Source: an uncultured Prevotellaceae bacterium (GTDB lineage: Bacteria; Bacteroidota; Bacteroidia; Bacteroidales; Bacteroidaceae). From it: a stretch of 64,000 bases of DNA. Position 1 is the first letter of the stretch. Each line of letters begins with the position of its first letter. Shown piece after piece: positions 46,851 to 56,361 of this stretch. The notes under the pieces are model-generated. The model ran no database searches and was not told the DNA's origin. It was given only the letters and a program-made list of their open reading frames with translations. The position numbers were made by a program, and so were the translations under genes. The DNA lies in NCBI GenBank assembly GCA_946415365.1, contig CAMKSE010000009.1, positions 62,001-126,000 of the forward strand, in the 5' to 3' direction.

Positions 46851-48044
46851 CTATAACAACAGTGAATTGATTACATTTTCGTACTTAATTATGTTGGCAT
46901 CTTCATCTATCATTTCCTCAACGGACTTACGAGCTTTGTGCTTCATAATATTTAGAAGATCATGATTATGATATATTTTAAGTAATGATTTCTCCAACCC
47001 TTCCTCATCTTTAACATCATATATTAATCCGTTAATGCCATTATGTATAATCTCTGGTAAGCCGCCTAAATTGGAACAAACAACTGGAACATTATTGGCA
47101 CAAGCTTCAAAAGCTACAGTAGGAAATGTGTCTGGCCATAAAGAAGGAATCACAATTATATCAACTTTTTTGTAAAAATCTATAGAATTAACAAATCCAA
47201 GGAACTCCACATCGTTACTATCTTCTGATATTTCTTTCAACTCAACAAAATATTCCGGCGGGTTAGCTTTACCTGCTAATAACAGAGTAGCATTTATTTG
47301 AATTTTTAAAAAAGAATTAAGTAACAAATCTACTCCCTTATGATGTGATAATTGACCAATATACCCAATTATCAATCGGCGTTTTCCGTCCCACTCATTA
47401 ACAATCTTGACCTCTGGAATATATATGGCATTATGAATAATATATTTTTTGCTATTCTTAAAATATCCATTTGCAATATGAGTTTGTAAGACATAATTGC
47501 TCACCCCGACAACAGCATCTACATTACCGCTTGCTCGTTTATGAAACAATCTTAAAAGTTTGCATTCGACACATGGCTTTATGCACACCTTGTCATTCTT
47601 GAATGTATTAGTCTTTGGACACCTTAAATATTGATCATGAAGTATCTGTATCAATGGAATATGATGAGCTCTAATTTCATCCCAAACAGAAATTGAAAAA
47701 CCTACCAAGGCATGACAAATAACAATATTAGGATTTATCTGTTCAATTACTTGTTTAACATATCTACGCATACCATAGTTATAACTATCGCGTATATGCC
47801 AAAATAAGTGTTTAATCTTTCCCTGAGGTCTGTGTAGTCCTAAGTATAAATTTTTAATTCCACATCTATATATAACAAGGTTATCTTTCTTCTCTCTCTT
47901 TAGCCCTGTATTCGGATCATCTGCAGAAAGAACAAAAACTTTGTGTCCACGAGAAGATAGTTTCTCTGCTTGCCGCGAACAAATCACCTCCGCACCTCCT
48001 GAGATTAAAGGTGGAAAAAGCTGATTAATAATAAGTATTATCAT
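46851..48044 (-). CDS. Glycosyltransferase family 4
   Basis: Start ATG at 48044 gives 397 residues. GT-B marks: LINQLFPPLISGGAEVICSRQ, LIIGYIGQLSHHKGVDLLL, IPSLWPDTFPTVAFEACANNVPVVCSNLGGLPE. A Cys-rich stretch (CLKCPKTN-like, 'RCPKTNTFKNDKVCIKPCVECKL') occurs mid-protein, as in some GT4 of Bacteroidetes that may bind metal. AT-rich. Likely adds one sugar of the repeat unit. Confidence 0.88.
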   Translation of the reverse strand: MIILIINQLFPPLISGGAEVICSRQAEKLSSRGHKVFVLSADDPNTGLKREKKDNLVIYRCGIKNLYLGLHRPQGKIKHLFWHIRDSYNYGMRRYVKQVIEQINPNIVICHALVGFSISVWDEIRAHHIPLIQILHDQYLRCPKTNTFKNDKVCIKPCVECKLLRLFHKRASGNVDAVVGVSNYVLQTHIANGYFKNSKKYIIHNAIYIPEVKIVNEWDGKRRLIIGYIGQLSHHKGVDLLLNSFLKIQINATLLLAGKANPPEYFVELKEISEDSNDVEFLGFVNSIDFYKKVDIIVIPSLWPDTFPTVAFEACANNVPVVCSNLGGLPEIIHNGINGLIYDVKDEEGLEKSLLKIYHNHDLLNIMKHKARKSVEEMIDEDANIIKYENVINSLLL

Positions 48045-48112
48045 CCCTTCGCATTTTAACAACCACCATCAAGTTACCTTATGCCCTATAACCAAGGAAA
48101 GGGTATTACATT

Positions 48113-49045
48113 TCATCTTTTTACCTTATTATACTCTTCTATAAACAAAGCCTTAGGAGACACTTTTCTTTTATATGACCTTAACACCTGTTTATATATA
48201 TACAAATAATCGGCAACGTGAGTGGTACAATGAAAGATTCTGCGAATCTCAAATACTAAAACTTTAAATGACCAAAGCATCAATAATATGCTACGCCTGA
48301 TTTTACTAGTACCAAAATAATATGACTCTCCTAAATACGCTACAGATGTCGTTGCATAAAATAATTCTGTTTTGTGAGAGGAGATTCCTTCATAGTGCAT
48401 AATCCTAACAGAAGAATCAACATAACAATAAAAACCGTTTCTATTCAACAATGTTGACAATGCAATATCCTCTGGACAGAAAAAAAAACTTTCATCAAAG
48501 AAGCCAATCTTCTTAAAAACGTCTGTATATATTAGAAAAGCAGCACCAGAAACATTGTATGTCTTATAGATACCAGACTTGTTCTCATATTTTGATGGGA
48601 AAGTTATTCTAATCCCCATATGATGTAAGAGAAAACTCGGAAAAGTATACTTTCTTCTTCCATGAAATTGAACAGAACCATCTCCTCTATATAGAACAGG
48701 ACTCATTACCGTTGCATCTTCCGTTTTTTCCAAAGCGTGCAAAAGGTTATCCAATACAGGTTCTGTGAATTCCGTATCATCATTCAAAACAAAAGTATAA
48801 GGTGTTGTAACCTTTGCCAAAGCCAAATTGTTATTTTCGGAGAACCCTCTTACTTCGTTACTTAAAATAATATGAACATAAGGATACCCAAGACGTAGTT
48901 TCTCGAGATTCTCTTCTGAAAACAAATATGCTACTACATATATACAATGTGGCGTTGTTGTGTATCTTTCTATGCTTGGCAAACATCTGTCAAGATTAGC
49001 CAGCCTATTCATACAGACAATCACTATTGATACGGTTTCTATCAT
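48113..49045 (-). CDS. Glycosyltransferase family 2
   Basis: A 310-residue GT-A enzyme: SIVIVCMNRLANLDRCLPSI, NEVRGFSENNNLAL, FVLNDDTEF (DDT), and a membrane-proximal C-terminus. The 'SENNNLAL' and 'FLIYTDVFKKIGFFDESFFFCPEDI' segments match the rhamnosyl/galactofuranosyl-type GT2 group. The 68-bp gap to the next gene is AT-rich without a recognisable promoter. Confidence 0.88.
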   Translation of the reverse strand: MIETVSIVIVCMNRLANLDRCLPSIERYTTTPHCIYVVAYLFSEENLEKLRLGYPYVHIILSNEVRGFSENNNLALAKVTTPYTFVLNDDTEFTEPVLDNLLHALEKTEDATVMSPVLYRGDGSVQFHGRRKYTFPSFLLHHMGIRITFPSKYENKSGIYKTYNVSGAAFLIYTDVFKKIGFFDESFFFCPEDIALSTLLNRNGFYCYVDSSVRIMHYEGISSHKTELFYATTSVAYLGESYYFGTSKIRRSILLMLWSFKVLVFEIRRIFHCTTHVADYLYIYKQVLRSYKRKVSPKALFIEEYNKVKR

Positions 49046-49051
49046 GGTGTT

Positions 49052-50308
49052 CTATAACGTGTCTAGAGATTCATTATTATCAGCTTCTGTAAACAAAAGA
49101 AAAACCGATAAAATAATAGCCCATACAAAATGAATAAAACCATTTTCATATATAAAATAGGTTGTACCAAAAAGCAACATGTTAGCATAAAGAGAAATAA
49201 TAATTAGAATTCCAATATTTACCTCTTTATCTAACTTGGTGATTATTCTATAAAAGAGTAAGGCTACTAATGATAAAAGAATAAAAGAAAAGAACAGTCC
49301 ATAGTCCATTACAAAGGCACCTATATATGTATAAAAGACATTTGAAACAATTCCAAGTAATGAAGTCTGATCTTCTATTGTTGTATTATTTATCCCAAAA
49401 TAAGTATAAAAACCCTTTAAAGAATGTTCTCCTCCGACATAATCAGTAACCCAAAAGCAATCTGTATTAAAATTATACATAGATTCTCCCATATACCTAA
49501 TAAACTGATATACAGCACCAAGTTTTTCTGTTCCAATATTAGTTCTGTTCAATGAAATTGATAAAAACAACAAACCGAGAAATGCACCCACAATAAGTGA
49601 AAATTTGCCCAAAAGTTTTTTTTGCTGTTCATCAAACAGTTTATAAAACAGCAGATAATTATACAAAATCATATAAACAAAGATTACCGTATAATAGCGC
49701 TGTCCATTAGCCAAATTGTTAAATAAAGGATTTAATAAAGCAGCTGTTAATCCTAATATTATCCAATTTTCTTTTTCTTTATACATTGTCACATACACGA
49801 AAAAAAAAGTTGGTGTCAGGAATTCAAAGTATTCTTCGACAGAATAGAAGATTCTTCCTATAAAGGTAAAATAGGCACGACTATCAAAGTCATCTTGCCT
49901 ATCCTCATAAATTGACGCTAAATTATCAAGTCCAGAGAAAGCTATATGAATAAAACTCTCAATAAGAGGAAGAAATGAACAAATCGCAAGTACGACAACA
50001 ATACCATATACCATTCGCTCATTATACACTACTTTTAATTCTTCACCATCAATAGGTCGTAACTTCGAAATAGGCAAAAGCCCTATGATAAAAAGAACAA
50101 ATAAATATAAATAAGGAGCAATTGTTATATCATTACTTGTCTGTGAAAAAGGTATTAACGAATATATAATACCGGTAACAGCACAAAGCAGCCATATAGT
50201 AGAAATCATAATAAGTATACCATGTCTCTTCATAATAGCGTATGCCAAGAGAAAGACATATAACATGGCATTTAAGCAAGGAAGTATATATTCTTCATTA
50301 CTATACAT
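49052..50308 (-). CDS. O-antigen/EPS polymerase, Wzy-like membrane protein
   Basis: Start ATG at 50308 gives 418 residues. About 10-11 hydrophobic helices, with large loops (EDRQDDFDSRAYF; NRTNIGTEKLGAVYQFIRYM; YVGGEHSLKGFYTYFG). Low sequence conservation is usual for Wzy proteins, so the call relies on topology and position between wzx and the transferase genes. It would join repeat units in the periplasm. Very AT-rich. Confidence 0.72.
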   Translation of the reverse strand: MYSNEEYILPCLNAMLYVFLLAYAIMKRHGILIMISTIWLLCAVTGIIYSLIPFSQTSNDITIAPYLYLFVLFIIGLLPISKLRPIDGEELKVVYNERMVYGIVVVLAICSFLPLIESFIHIAFSGLDNLASIYEDRQDDFDSRAYFTFIGRIFYSVEEYFEFLTPTFFFVYVTMYKEKENWIILGLTAALLNPLFNNLANGQRYYTVIFVYMILYNYLLFYKLFDEQQKKLLGKFSLIVGAFLGLLFLSISLNRTNIGTEKLGAVYQFIRYMGESMYNFNTDCFWVTDYVGGEHSLKGFYTYFGINNTTIEDQTSLLGIVSNVFYTYIGAFVMDYGLFFSFILLSLVALLFYRIITKLDKEVNIGILIIISLYANMLLFGTTYFIYENGFIHFVWAIILSVFLLFTEADNNESLDTL

Positions 50309-50341
50309 CAAACAATATTTTTTATTAAATGATTCTTATTT

Positions 50342-51775
50342 CTATTTCATCATTTTAAGGCATGAGTGAACAAGGCCCACAAACTCTTCATTCCGTTTAA
50401 TAAAAATATTACTCACAAAGAAATAAATAGTTGTAAAGATACATGCAATAAAAAAAGAAATGAATCCTGTGAAAAGTTTATTACACATTAATATACCAAC
50501 ACATAAAGGTAGATATATTATCATATACGTAAGAAGGTCTCGCCAGGGGAATGACATTGAAATATACTTTAAGACATAATACTGAGCACTACATAGAACT
50601 ACGATTTCAGAACAAAACCATACAATTGCCGTCCCTATACTCGCATATTTGTGAATCAAGATCGCACTCAATATAAAACCAGTTATTGCACCCATCATTG
50701 AATTCCATAGGACGGAATTGTCCTTCTTAAGTGGCATTAACGTTTGTATCACAAGTATCTGTTCATATCCTATCACAAGTATCAGCGGCATCATAATGCG
50801 CATAGGGATTATTGCCCCCTCATAACCTGGACCTGCAATAATCGAGATAATAGAAGGTGCATAAACAATTGTAAATAGGATTAAAGGTATTGAAAAGGAA
50901 AACAACACATTATTTGTTTTCATCACCTTAATTTTAAATTCATCCATTTTCCCTTCAGCCAGTAAGGAACTCATACGTGGGAGCATTACACCAGTAAAAG
51001 CAGTAAACAAAGCAATTAAAATTTCGAACAGTTTTGATGCCGTCGTATAAAAGCCGACCTCTTTCTCCCCAGATACAAAGCCTAGCCAAGACACATTTAC
51101 AAAAAGATACATGGAGGTAAATATTTTGTATATGCCGAGAATAAAGTATGGTTTTATATAATGAAATACGTTCACATTACGCCATTTCAATGAGACATCG
51201 CCACGGGAATAAGCAAGATTGATAATTGAATTCACGACAATCATCATTGCAGAAAGAAAGTAATACTTAAGGTAATCCTCGGAACATCTCACAAAGACGA
51301 ATACTGAAACTACATAGCACATCTTTACAAGTATTGTCCTAACGGTGATATACTTGAAGTTCTCCATTCCTATGTACAGCCATTCAATCAGTAAATAATT
51401 CATTATTAGCTTTAATGCACCTATGAGCATTAAGTGCCAATAACCAAGTAACTTGTCTATACTCAGCGTCACGATTACTAAAACAACTAAGGCAACAGCT
51501 GTAGTGATAGTATTCAAGAAAAAAAGCCCACTAAATGTCTGATCGAGTTTCTCCTTATTCCATTTATTATTTGCTATTTCCCTTATACCAACTATACTTA
51601 TTCCCATCATTGAAACCAAGATAAAATAGTTAATAACGGAGTCAACAAAATTAACAATGCCAATATTTGTGACTCCGAGTACGCGTGACACATACGGGAA
51701 TGTGAGCAAAGGAAACAAATAATTAGCAGTTGTCAAAATTCCGCTATAGAAGAAATTCTTTTTTATACTTGGCAT
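50342..51775 (-). CDS. Oligosaccharide flippase, Wzx-like
   Basis: A 477-residue MOP-superfamily membrane protein: KKNFFYSGILTTANYLFPLLTFPYVSRVLG at the start is the typical first helix, with about 13 further helices. It flips the lipid-linked repeat unit across the inner membrane. It lies between wzc-like and wzy-like genes; the DNA becomes AT-rich from here on. Confidence 0.88.
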   Translation of the reverse strand: MPSIKKNFFYSGILTTANYLFPLLTFPYVSRVLGVTNIGIVNFVDSVINYFILVSMMGISIVGIREIANNKWNKEKLDQTFSGLFFLNTITTAVALVVLVIVTLSIDKLLGYWHLMLIGALKLIMNYLLIEWLYIGMENFKYITVRTILVKMCYVVSVFVFVRCSEDYLKYYFLSAMMIVVNSIINLAYSRGDVSLKWRNVNVFHYIKPYFILGIYKIFTSMYLFVNVSWLGFVSGEKEVGFYTTASKLFEILIALFTAFTGVMLPRMSSLLAEGKMDEFKIKVMKTNNVLFSFSIPLILFTIVYAPSIISIIAGPGYEGAIIPMRIMMPLILVIGYEQILVIQTLMPLKKDNSVLWNSMMGAITGFILSAILIHKYASIGTAIVWFCSEIVVLCSAQYYVLKYISMSFPWRDLLTYMIIYLPLCVGILMCNKLFTGFISFFIACIFTTIYFFVSNIFIKRNEEFVGLVHSCLKMMK

Positions 51776-51859
51776 AAACTTAAAGTATTATCTTCAATTA
51801 ATCTATATGATAAAAATGAAGATAACAGTCAATAATGCTGGGAAAAAGAAAGATTAATT

Positions 51860-54061
51860 TCATTGATTCAATACAATACAGCAAGAAGACAAATGATTCT
51901 CTTTCTTCAATTTTTCAAGACTCTGGATAGCAGCTTTGGGAGTCTTTCCTGGACGGCAGACGAAACACGTCATGTCGGCCAGTCCCCCAATAAGCGCTTC
52001 GTTGTATTGGTCAATCTCCAGACCATCAAGGATAATGACGTCGTATGCTTCCCGCAGGCTGGCCAACTTCTGATGAAGGCCCTTATGAGCCAACAAGTCA
52101 TCTGGATGAATCGATTCGTTGACTCCTGGAGGAAGAATTTCCTGCAGATTACAGACAAATGTATTCTCCCCCGTCCTGGTGAACGCTTCTGCCAGATGGG
52201 TAGCGCAGAAGGTCTTACCATCTCCTTGATTGGCAGAAGTAACCAATATGGTTTTCTGTCCCTTACCCAACAGATTCAGGATATTATTACGGATAAGCCT
52301 GAACGCATCGTCACACATTCCTTGGTCAGGAGTGGGTATCGTTCCTGCTAACGGCAGTTTCGTTGTCACCTTCAAATCTACCTCCGTCTCAATATTCTTC
52401 TTCATACTTCTGCGAGAGAAGAAGAAAACGTATGGAAATATCAGGCCGAGAATCGGAGCCAAAAGCAAGGCATACAATGTCTTGGGCTTCGTCTTCTTGA
52501 ACATTTGTGTTTCGTCTATCAGTCTACTTTTGTCTACGGTATTGGCCAATTCCATAATGACTTGTTCACGTTTCTGTAGCAATGAGGCGAATACTGTCTG
52601 CTTAACAGTTCTCTGGCGGTTCACTTCAGTCATGTTACGCTCTTGCTCTGGAGCATTCTCCACCCGGCTCATATAGCGGTTATACTCCCGTTCTGCCACC
52701 CGCTTTCTCAGAAGTAATGACTCACGGTCCCGCTTAAATGCAGTCTGAATGACGGGATGCAACTCATCAATCAGCTGAGTCGTCAGTTTCACTTGTGTGG
52801 ACTGCTCGGTGACACTCTTCAGTAACATCTTTCTCTCATTGACCAACTGGTTATGACGAGTGATCATCGACACCGCATCACCGGAATAGACGCCAACATT
52901 TACAGGAATCAGCTCATACCTATTGGCCGGGTCATCCACATATTCACTCAGATAGTCAAGCAACTGCTGCTGGACACCAAAGTTCACAATCTGAGTCTCA
53001 TAGGTGCTTTTCTTTCCTATCACCTCCTCAGCATCCACCTTCGGCTCAACAACCTGATACTGCTTTTTAACCTTTTCCCAGTCGGCATCCGTCAGCCCCA
53101 ACTCCTGGTCGATCTTGGCAATACGTCCGTTGATGAACTCTTCGTTCTTGGCTGCTTCTTCCTGCCGTTCCTGATTGGAGCGGTCGTTATAATGAGCCAC
53201 CAGACGGTTCACGAAGTCAATGCCTCGCAGAATACTCTCATCCTGCAAATTGATATGAATAACCGATGCAGCCTTTTTCGACGCAGAAGCGACAGTCAAG
53301 CGCTTGACAAATGTCTTGGCTACCATCATGGGCGGAGCAATCGTGACCTTCAGCCGATAATCCTTCTTGAAGGGCTTCATGTCCTCTTCCATCAGCAATT
53401 GATGCGCAGACAGGGTCAGGTCGCCAATCTCGGTATGCAATACGGCTGGCAGTTTGGCAAAAGTCTGCTCCTCGATATCCACCTTTTTCTTGCCTTTCTT
53501 CAGCTTTCCTTCAACGGTATAGCCGTCATCGCTTTTGTCGATGGTCAGCCTGATGCTATAAACCTTCAGAGGCAGGTTCTCATTCATGGTCTGTAGAATC
53601 TCCGGACTAACTGTTACATCAATAGGCTGGTTCTTATAAAGCAGACGGCTTTTCAGGAGCTTCTGATGGCGGATTTCCGTGTATAGCCCCAGATCCTCCA
53701 CGACATCCTTCGACAATTGTTTGGTCTTCAGGATTTGTATCTCATTATCTGCATTTGTGGATCGGTTCAAATTCATACTGCTACTGATGCTCGACGGCAA
53801 CTGGTTCAGCAGGGCGGAACTGACATTAAGGTAATTGGTGTTACTCTGTCTCCGGTCAATCAGTATCATCTTACCCAGAATGTTGTATGACGGACGACTT
53901 AGATAGACATAAGCCCCCGCCAAGAACAGACACAAGACAACAGACAGGGCAAACCATTTCTTATGACTGGTGAAGAGTTGCCACATATAGTTCACGTCAG
54001 CGATGGTATATCGCTTCCTTTCACGGATTTTCGAAGGACTTAACTGTGTTTTATTATTCAT
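51860..54061 (-). CDS. Wzc-like polysaccharide co-polymerase with degenerate kinase domain
   Basis: A 733-residue protein with an N-terminal Wzz region (TM helix near 36-53, second TM near 540-560), a long periplasmic coiled coil and a cytoplasmic P-loop domain. Walker A is ILVTSANQGDGKTFCATHL (about 605-625) and Walker B is YDVIILDGLEI. The usual Walker A' motif (VLLIDADLR-RP type) is replaced by NTFVCNLQEILPPGV, and there is no C-terminal Tyr cluster; the protein ends at IVLNQ. It is thus shorter than typical Wzc (about 800) and probably not an active tyrosine autokinase, though it may still control chain length. Confidence 0.85.
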   Translation of the reverse strand: MNNKTQLSPSKIRERKRYTIADVNYMWQLFTSHKKWFALSVVLCLFLAGAYVYLSRPSYNILGKMILIDRRQSNTNYLNVSSALLNQLPSSISSSMNLNRSTNADNEIQILKTKQLSKDVVEDLGLYTEIRHQKLLKSRLLYKNQPIDVTVSPEILQTMNENLPLKVYSIRLTIDKSDDGYTVEGKLKKGKKKVDIEEQTFAKLPAVLHTEIGDLTLSAHQLLMEEDMKPFKKDYRLKVTIAPPMMVAKTFVKRLTVASASKKAASVIHINLQDESILRGIDFVNRLVAHYNDRSNQERQEEAAKNEEFINGRIAKIDQELGLTDADWEKVKKQYQVVEPKVDAEEVIGKKSTYETQIVNFGVQQQLLDYLSEYVDDPANRYELIPVNVGVYSGDAVSMITRHNQLVNERKMLLKSVTEQSTQVKLTTQLIDELHPVIQTAFKRDRESLLLRKRVAEREYNRYMSRVENAPEQERNMTEVNRQRTVKQTVFASLLQKREQVIMELANTVDKSRLIDETQMFKKTKPKTLYALLLAPILGLIFPYVFFFSRRSMKKNIETEVDLKVTTKLPLAGTIPTPDQGMCDDAFRLIRNNILNLLGKGQKTILVTSANQGDGKTFCATHLAEAFTRTGENTFVCNLQEILPPGVNESIHPDDLLAHKGLHQKLASLREAYDVIILDGLEIDQYNEALIGGLADMTCFVCRPGKTPKAAIQSLEKLKKENHLSSCCIVLNQ

Positions 54062-54075
54062 TTCTCAAATCATTA

Positions 54076-54855
54076 TTATTTGAAAATAGACACCAATAAT
54101 GTGGCCACAGATATTAGGATACCTGTTGCCGAAAGCCACAAACTCGTAGATGTTCCGATAGTAGAGCTTTTTGCTCTAACTTTATTAGGCTCCACGTAGA
54201 GGATATCATTCTGCTGAAGGTAATAGTAGGGCGAATTCACAATGTTTGCATCGTTCAGGTCTAACGAATGATAGCTCTTGTTCCCTTCATTGTCTTCACG
54301 AATGAGGGTTACATTGTTGCGAACACCGTAGATAGTCATATCGCCAGCCCTGGCCAAAGCCTCCAGCACATTGATCTTCTCACGGGCTATCGTGAAAGTG
54401 CCGGGCTGATTCACCTCTCCTAATACTGAGATGGAGAAACTCGACATTCGCACCGTCACAACGGGGTTCTCCGTCTCTGCCAGATAAGGACTGATCGCCC
54501 GACATATCAATTGTTCTGCTTCGGTCTTCGTCAGTCCACCCACCTTCAGCTCACCGACTACAGGAAACCGAATCTTTCCGTCATTATCCACCAGATATGT
54601 CTGCATCTGAGTCTGGGTGGTAGGCGTCACCAGATTGAACTGATAGGCAGCACTGGGTGTCGTGGTGTTGACAACGATGGAAAGCACATCCTTCGGCATG
54701 ATCCGAGCATCCACCAAATAGCCCTTGACAGCTAAATCCAGAGACTCGCGGTTCTGGAAATATGCCACGTTTTTTGAGGAACCACACGATGTCAGCAGAC
54801 ATACAATGGCTAAAATCAGGAACGACAAATAGTAATTACTTCTTTTTCGTATCAT
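54076..54855 (-). CDS. Polysaccharide export lipoprotein, Wza-like
   Basis: A 259-residue lipoprotein (Cys24, LLTSCGSSKNVAYFQ) with a poly-export domain (DVLSIVVNTTTPSAAYQFN, DGKIRFPVVGELKVGGLTKTEAE) and an SLBB domain (SVLGEVNQPGTFTIAREKINVLEALARAGDMTIYG). A C-terminal hydrophobic helix follows (SLWLSATGILISVATLLVS). It forms the outer-membrane export channel. It is the first gene of the exopolysaccharide operon and lies about 195 nt after the promoter. Confidence 0.93.
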   Translation of the reverse strand: MIRKRSNYYLSFLILAIVCLLTSCGSSKNVAYFQNRESLDLAVKGYLVDARIMPKDVLSIVVNTTTPSAAYQFNLVTPTTQTQMQTYLVDNDGKIRFPVVGELKVGGLTKTEAEQLICRAISPYLAETENPVVTVRMSSFSISVLGEVNQPGTFTIAREKINVLEALARAGDMTIYGVRNNVTLIREDNEGNKSYHSLDLNDANIVNSPYYYLQQNDILYVEPNKVRAKSSTIGTSTSLWLSATGILISVATLLVSIFK

Positions 54856-55051
54856 ATTTAATAGGGTTTTATTCTATCATTGCCGGGCAAGAGCAAAGTA
54901 CCAATCCTATGGACATATTTATCCCTTCCTCCAGCATCCATCTTTTTTTGCCAGAAGAAGTAACTTCAGAGTCATAAGGATAAAAGCACTTAGCACTCAC
55001 CCTCGCACAAGAGCCTTTGCTCGCAAAGGATTCTGAATACGTTTGCCTAAA
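54856..55051 (-). promoter_or_regulatory. Long leader of exopolysaccharide operon
   Basis: Between the promoter and the wza-like ATG is an unusually long leader of about 195 nt. It holds a 6-bp hairpin CCTTTG-CGAG-CAAAGG (55014-55029) near the 5' end and an open frame on the same strand that could code a short peptide with start codons near 54934 (MLEEGINMSIGLVLCSC, ending at 54869). No consensus riboswitch was recognised. Leader-based (antitermination-type) control is inference. Confidence 0.4.
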
Positions 55052-55057
55052 TCGCTG

Positions 55058-55088
55058 CAAAGTTAGTGTAAATCGAGCAGAATACAAA
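55058..55088 (-). promoter_or_regulatory. Promoter of exopolysaccharide operon
   Basis: Minus-strand -7 TAACTTTG (55065-55058) and -33 TTTG (55088-55085), 19 bp spacing, both exact consensus. Confidence 0.72.
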
Positions 55089-55144
55089 AGAAAAAACATT
55101 ATTTATTTGTTTTTTTGAGATTCATGCAAATAATTATAGAATTA

Positions 55145-55176
55145 TTTGGTAGGTAAACAGATTTTAGCTACTTTTG
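55145..55176 (+). promoter_or_regulatory. Promoter of patatin-like gene, probably leaderless
   Basis: -33 TTTG (55145-55148) and -7 TACTTTTG (55169-55176), 20 bp spacing. The -7 box ends 5 bp before ATG 55182 (ATGATG), so the transcript should start at the start codon. Confidence 0.68.
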
Positions 55177-55181
55177 CAGTT

Positions 55182-56057
55182 ATGATGGACGAACAACGAA
55201 AGAAGAAAGTGGCACTGGTGCTGTCAAGTGGCGGTGCAAGAGGGTTGGCACATATAGGTGCCATTGAGGAACTTGAAGCAAGAGACTATCGTATTACTTC
55301 GATAGCAGGATGCTCAATGGGGGCACTCGTCGGAGGCGTATATGCAGCTGGAAAGTTGGATGAGTTTCGTGAATGGATGAAAACCGTCACCAGGAGAAAG
55401 ATGTTTGAGTTGACTGATTTTTCCCTGTCGTTGAATCATATCGTCAAAGGCAAACGCATTATCGAGGCCATCATGGAATTCGTGCCAGATGTTGCCATCG
55501 AGGATCTGCCGATACCGTATTGTGCTGTGGCGACAGACTTGACAGCAGGCAAAGAGGTGGTGTTTAACAAAGGTAGTTTGTTCGAGGCCATCCGAGCCAG
55601 CATCTCCCTACCCTCCTTCTATGAACCTGTTCAACGAGACGGAATGATCCTGATCGACGGTGGTGTGATTAACCCTATCCCCTTGAACCGTGTGAAAAGG
55701 CAGTCTGGCGACATCTTGGTGGGTGTCGATGTGAGTGGACATGACTACAAATCGCAATGGGAAGAGATGCGCCGGCTGACAGAATGGCAAAAGAACGACA
55801 AGTCGCTGAAAGCAAAGATTCTCGACAAATTGATTCCCGACAACTTAGAATTCAACTATTACACAATGCTTTCGCGTTCCAGTTCGCTGATGATCCGTCA
55901 AAACTCCATTCTCATGGCCAAGCTCATGAAGCCGGATGTACTCGTTGATATTCAGATGAGTCGCTACGGAGGCTTTGACTACGACAAGTCTGAGAAGATC
56001 ATTGCCATCGGCCACCAAAAGACATCACTCGCCCTCAACAAATACGAGCAGCACTGA
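55182..56057 (+). CDS. Patatin-like phospholipase (RssA-like)
   Basis: Start ATG at 55182 (or the adjacent ATG at 55185) gives 291 residues. Patatin marks: oxyanion loop SSGGARGLAHIG, nucleophile elbow AGCSMGALVGG (Ser45), and Asp in LIDGGVINP completing the Ser-Asp dyad. It hydrolyses acyl lipids in bacteria, substrate unknown. It is divergent from the exopolysaccharide operon and lies before the radical SAM locus but has its own promoter. An upstream in-frame start (55146) is ruled out because it lies in the promoter. Confidence 0.9.
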   Translation: MMDEQRKKKVALVLSSGGARGLAHIGAIEELEARDYRITSIAGCSMGALVGGVYAAGKLDEFREWMKTVTRRKMFELTDFSLSLNHIVKGKRIIEAIMEFVPDVAIEDLPIPYCAVATDLTAGKEVVFNKGSLFEAIRASISLPSFYEPVQRDGMILIDGGVINPIPLNRVKRQSGDILVGVDVSGHDYKSQWEEMRRLTEWQKNDKSLKAKILDKLIPDNLEFNYYTMLSRSSSLMIRQNSILMAKLMKPDVLVDIQMSRYGGFDYDKSEKIIAIGHQKTSLALNKYEQH

Positions 56058-56072
56058 ATAACTTCCAAAGTA

Positions 56073-56152
56073 TTGAGTTAACTCAATTCATCTTATGAGT
56101 TAATTCAAATGAACGATTGAATTAACTCAAACGGTCTAGGGAGTTAAGAAGT
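56073..56152. repeat. Array of TTAA-centred palindromes, 22-bp period (upstream of radical SAM gene)
   Basis: Four 14-bp units, TTGAGTTAACTCAA (56073), ATGAGTTAATTCAA (56095), TTGAATTAACTCAA (56117) and GGGAGTTAAGAAGT (56139), are each 22 bp apart with 8-bp spacers. Units 2 and 3 also pair with each other as a perfect 12-bp hairpin (GAGTTAATTCAA/TTGAATTAACTC). The remaining intergenic stretch 56153-56361 has no other recognisable feature. Confidence 0.75.
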
Positions 56153-56361
56153 AAAAATCAGCCTATTAAATATTGTTAGTTATTCTTTCTTGTCAACAAT
56201 TATTTCAACTAAAATGAAGAAGAACCGAACAAGTTGACTGTTTCCCGATTTAGACGACTCCTTTTATTGAAAAATCTATACATTATGCATTACGACCCAA
56301 AGCTTCTGAATGTATCAAACGAGGTGTAAGAGCAGAAAAACACAAATAAATGACAAACTAA

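Noticed and set aside
54869..54934. Leader peptide gene before wza
   Set aside because: The frame is short and has no clear ribosome site or conservation evidence, so it is only mentioned within the leader entry.
56284..56328. Peptide MHYDPKLLNVSNEV as RiPP precursor
   Set aside because: It lies upstream of the promoter of the radical SAM gene, is only 14 residues and has no Cys, Ser/Thr-rich core or leader pattern.
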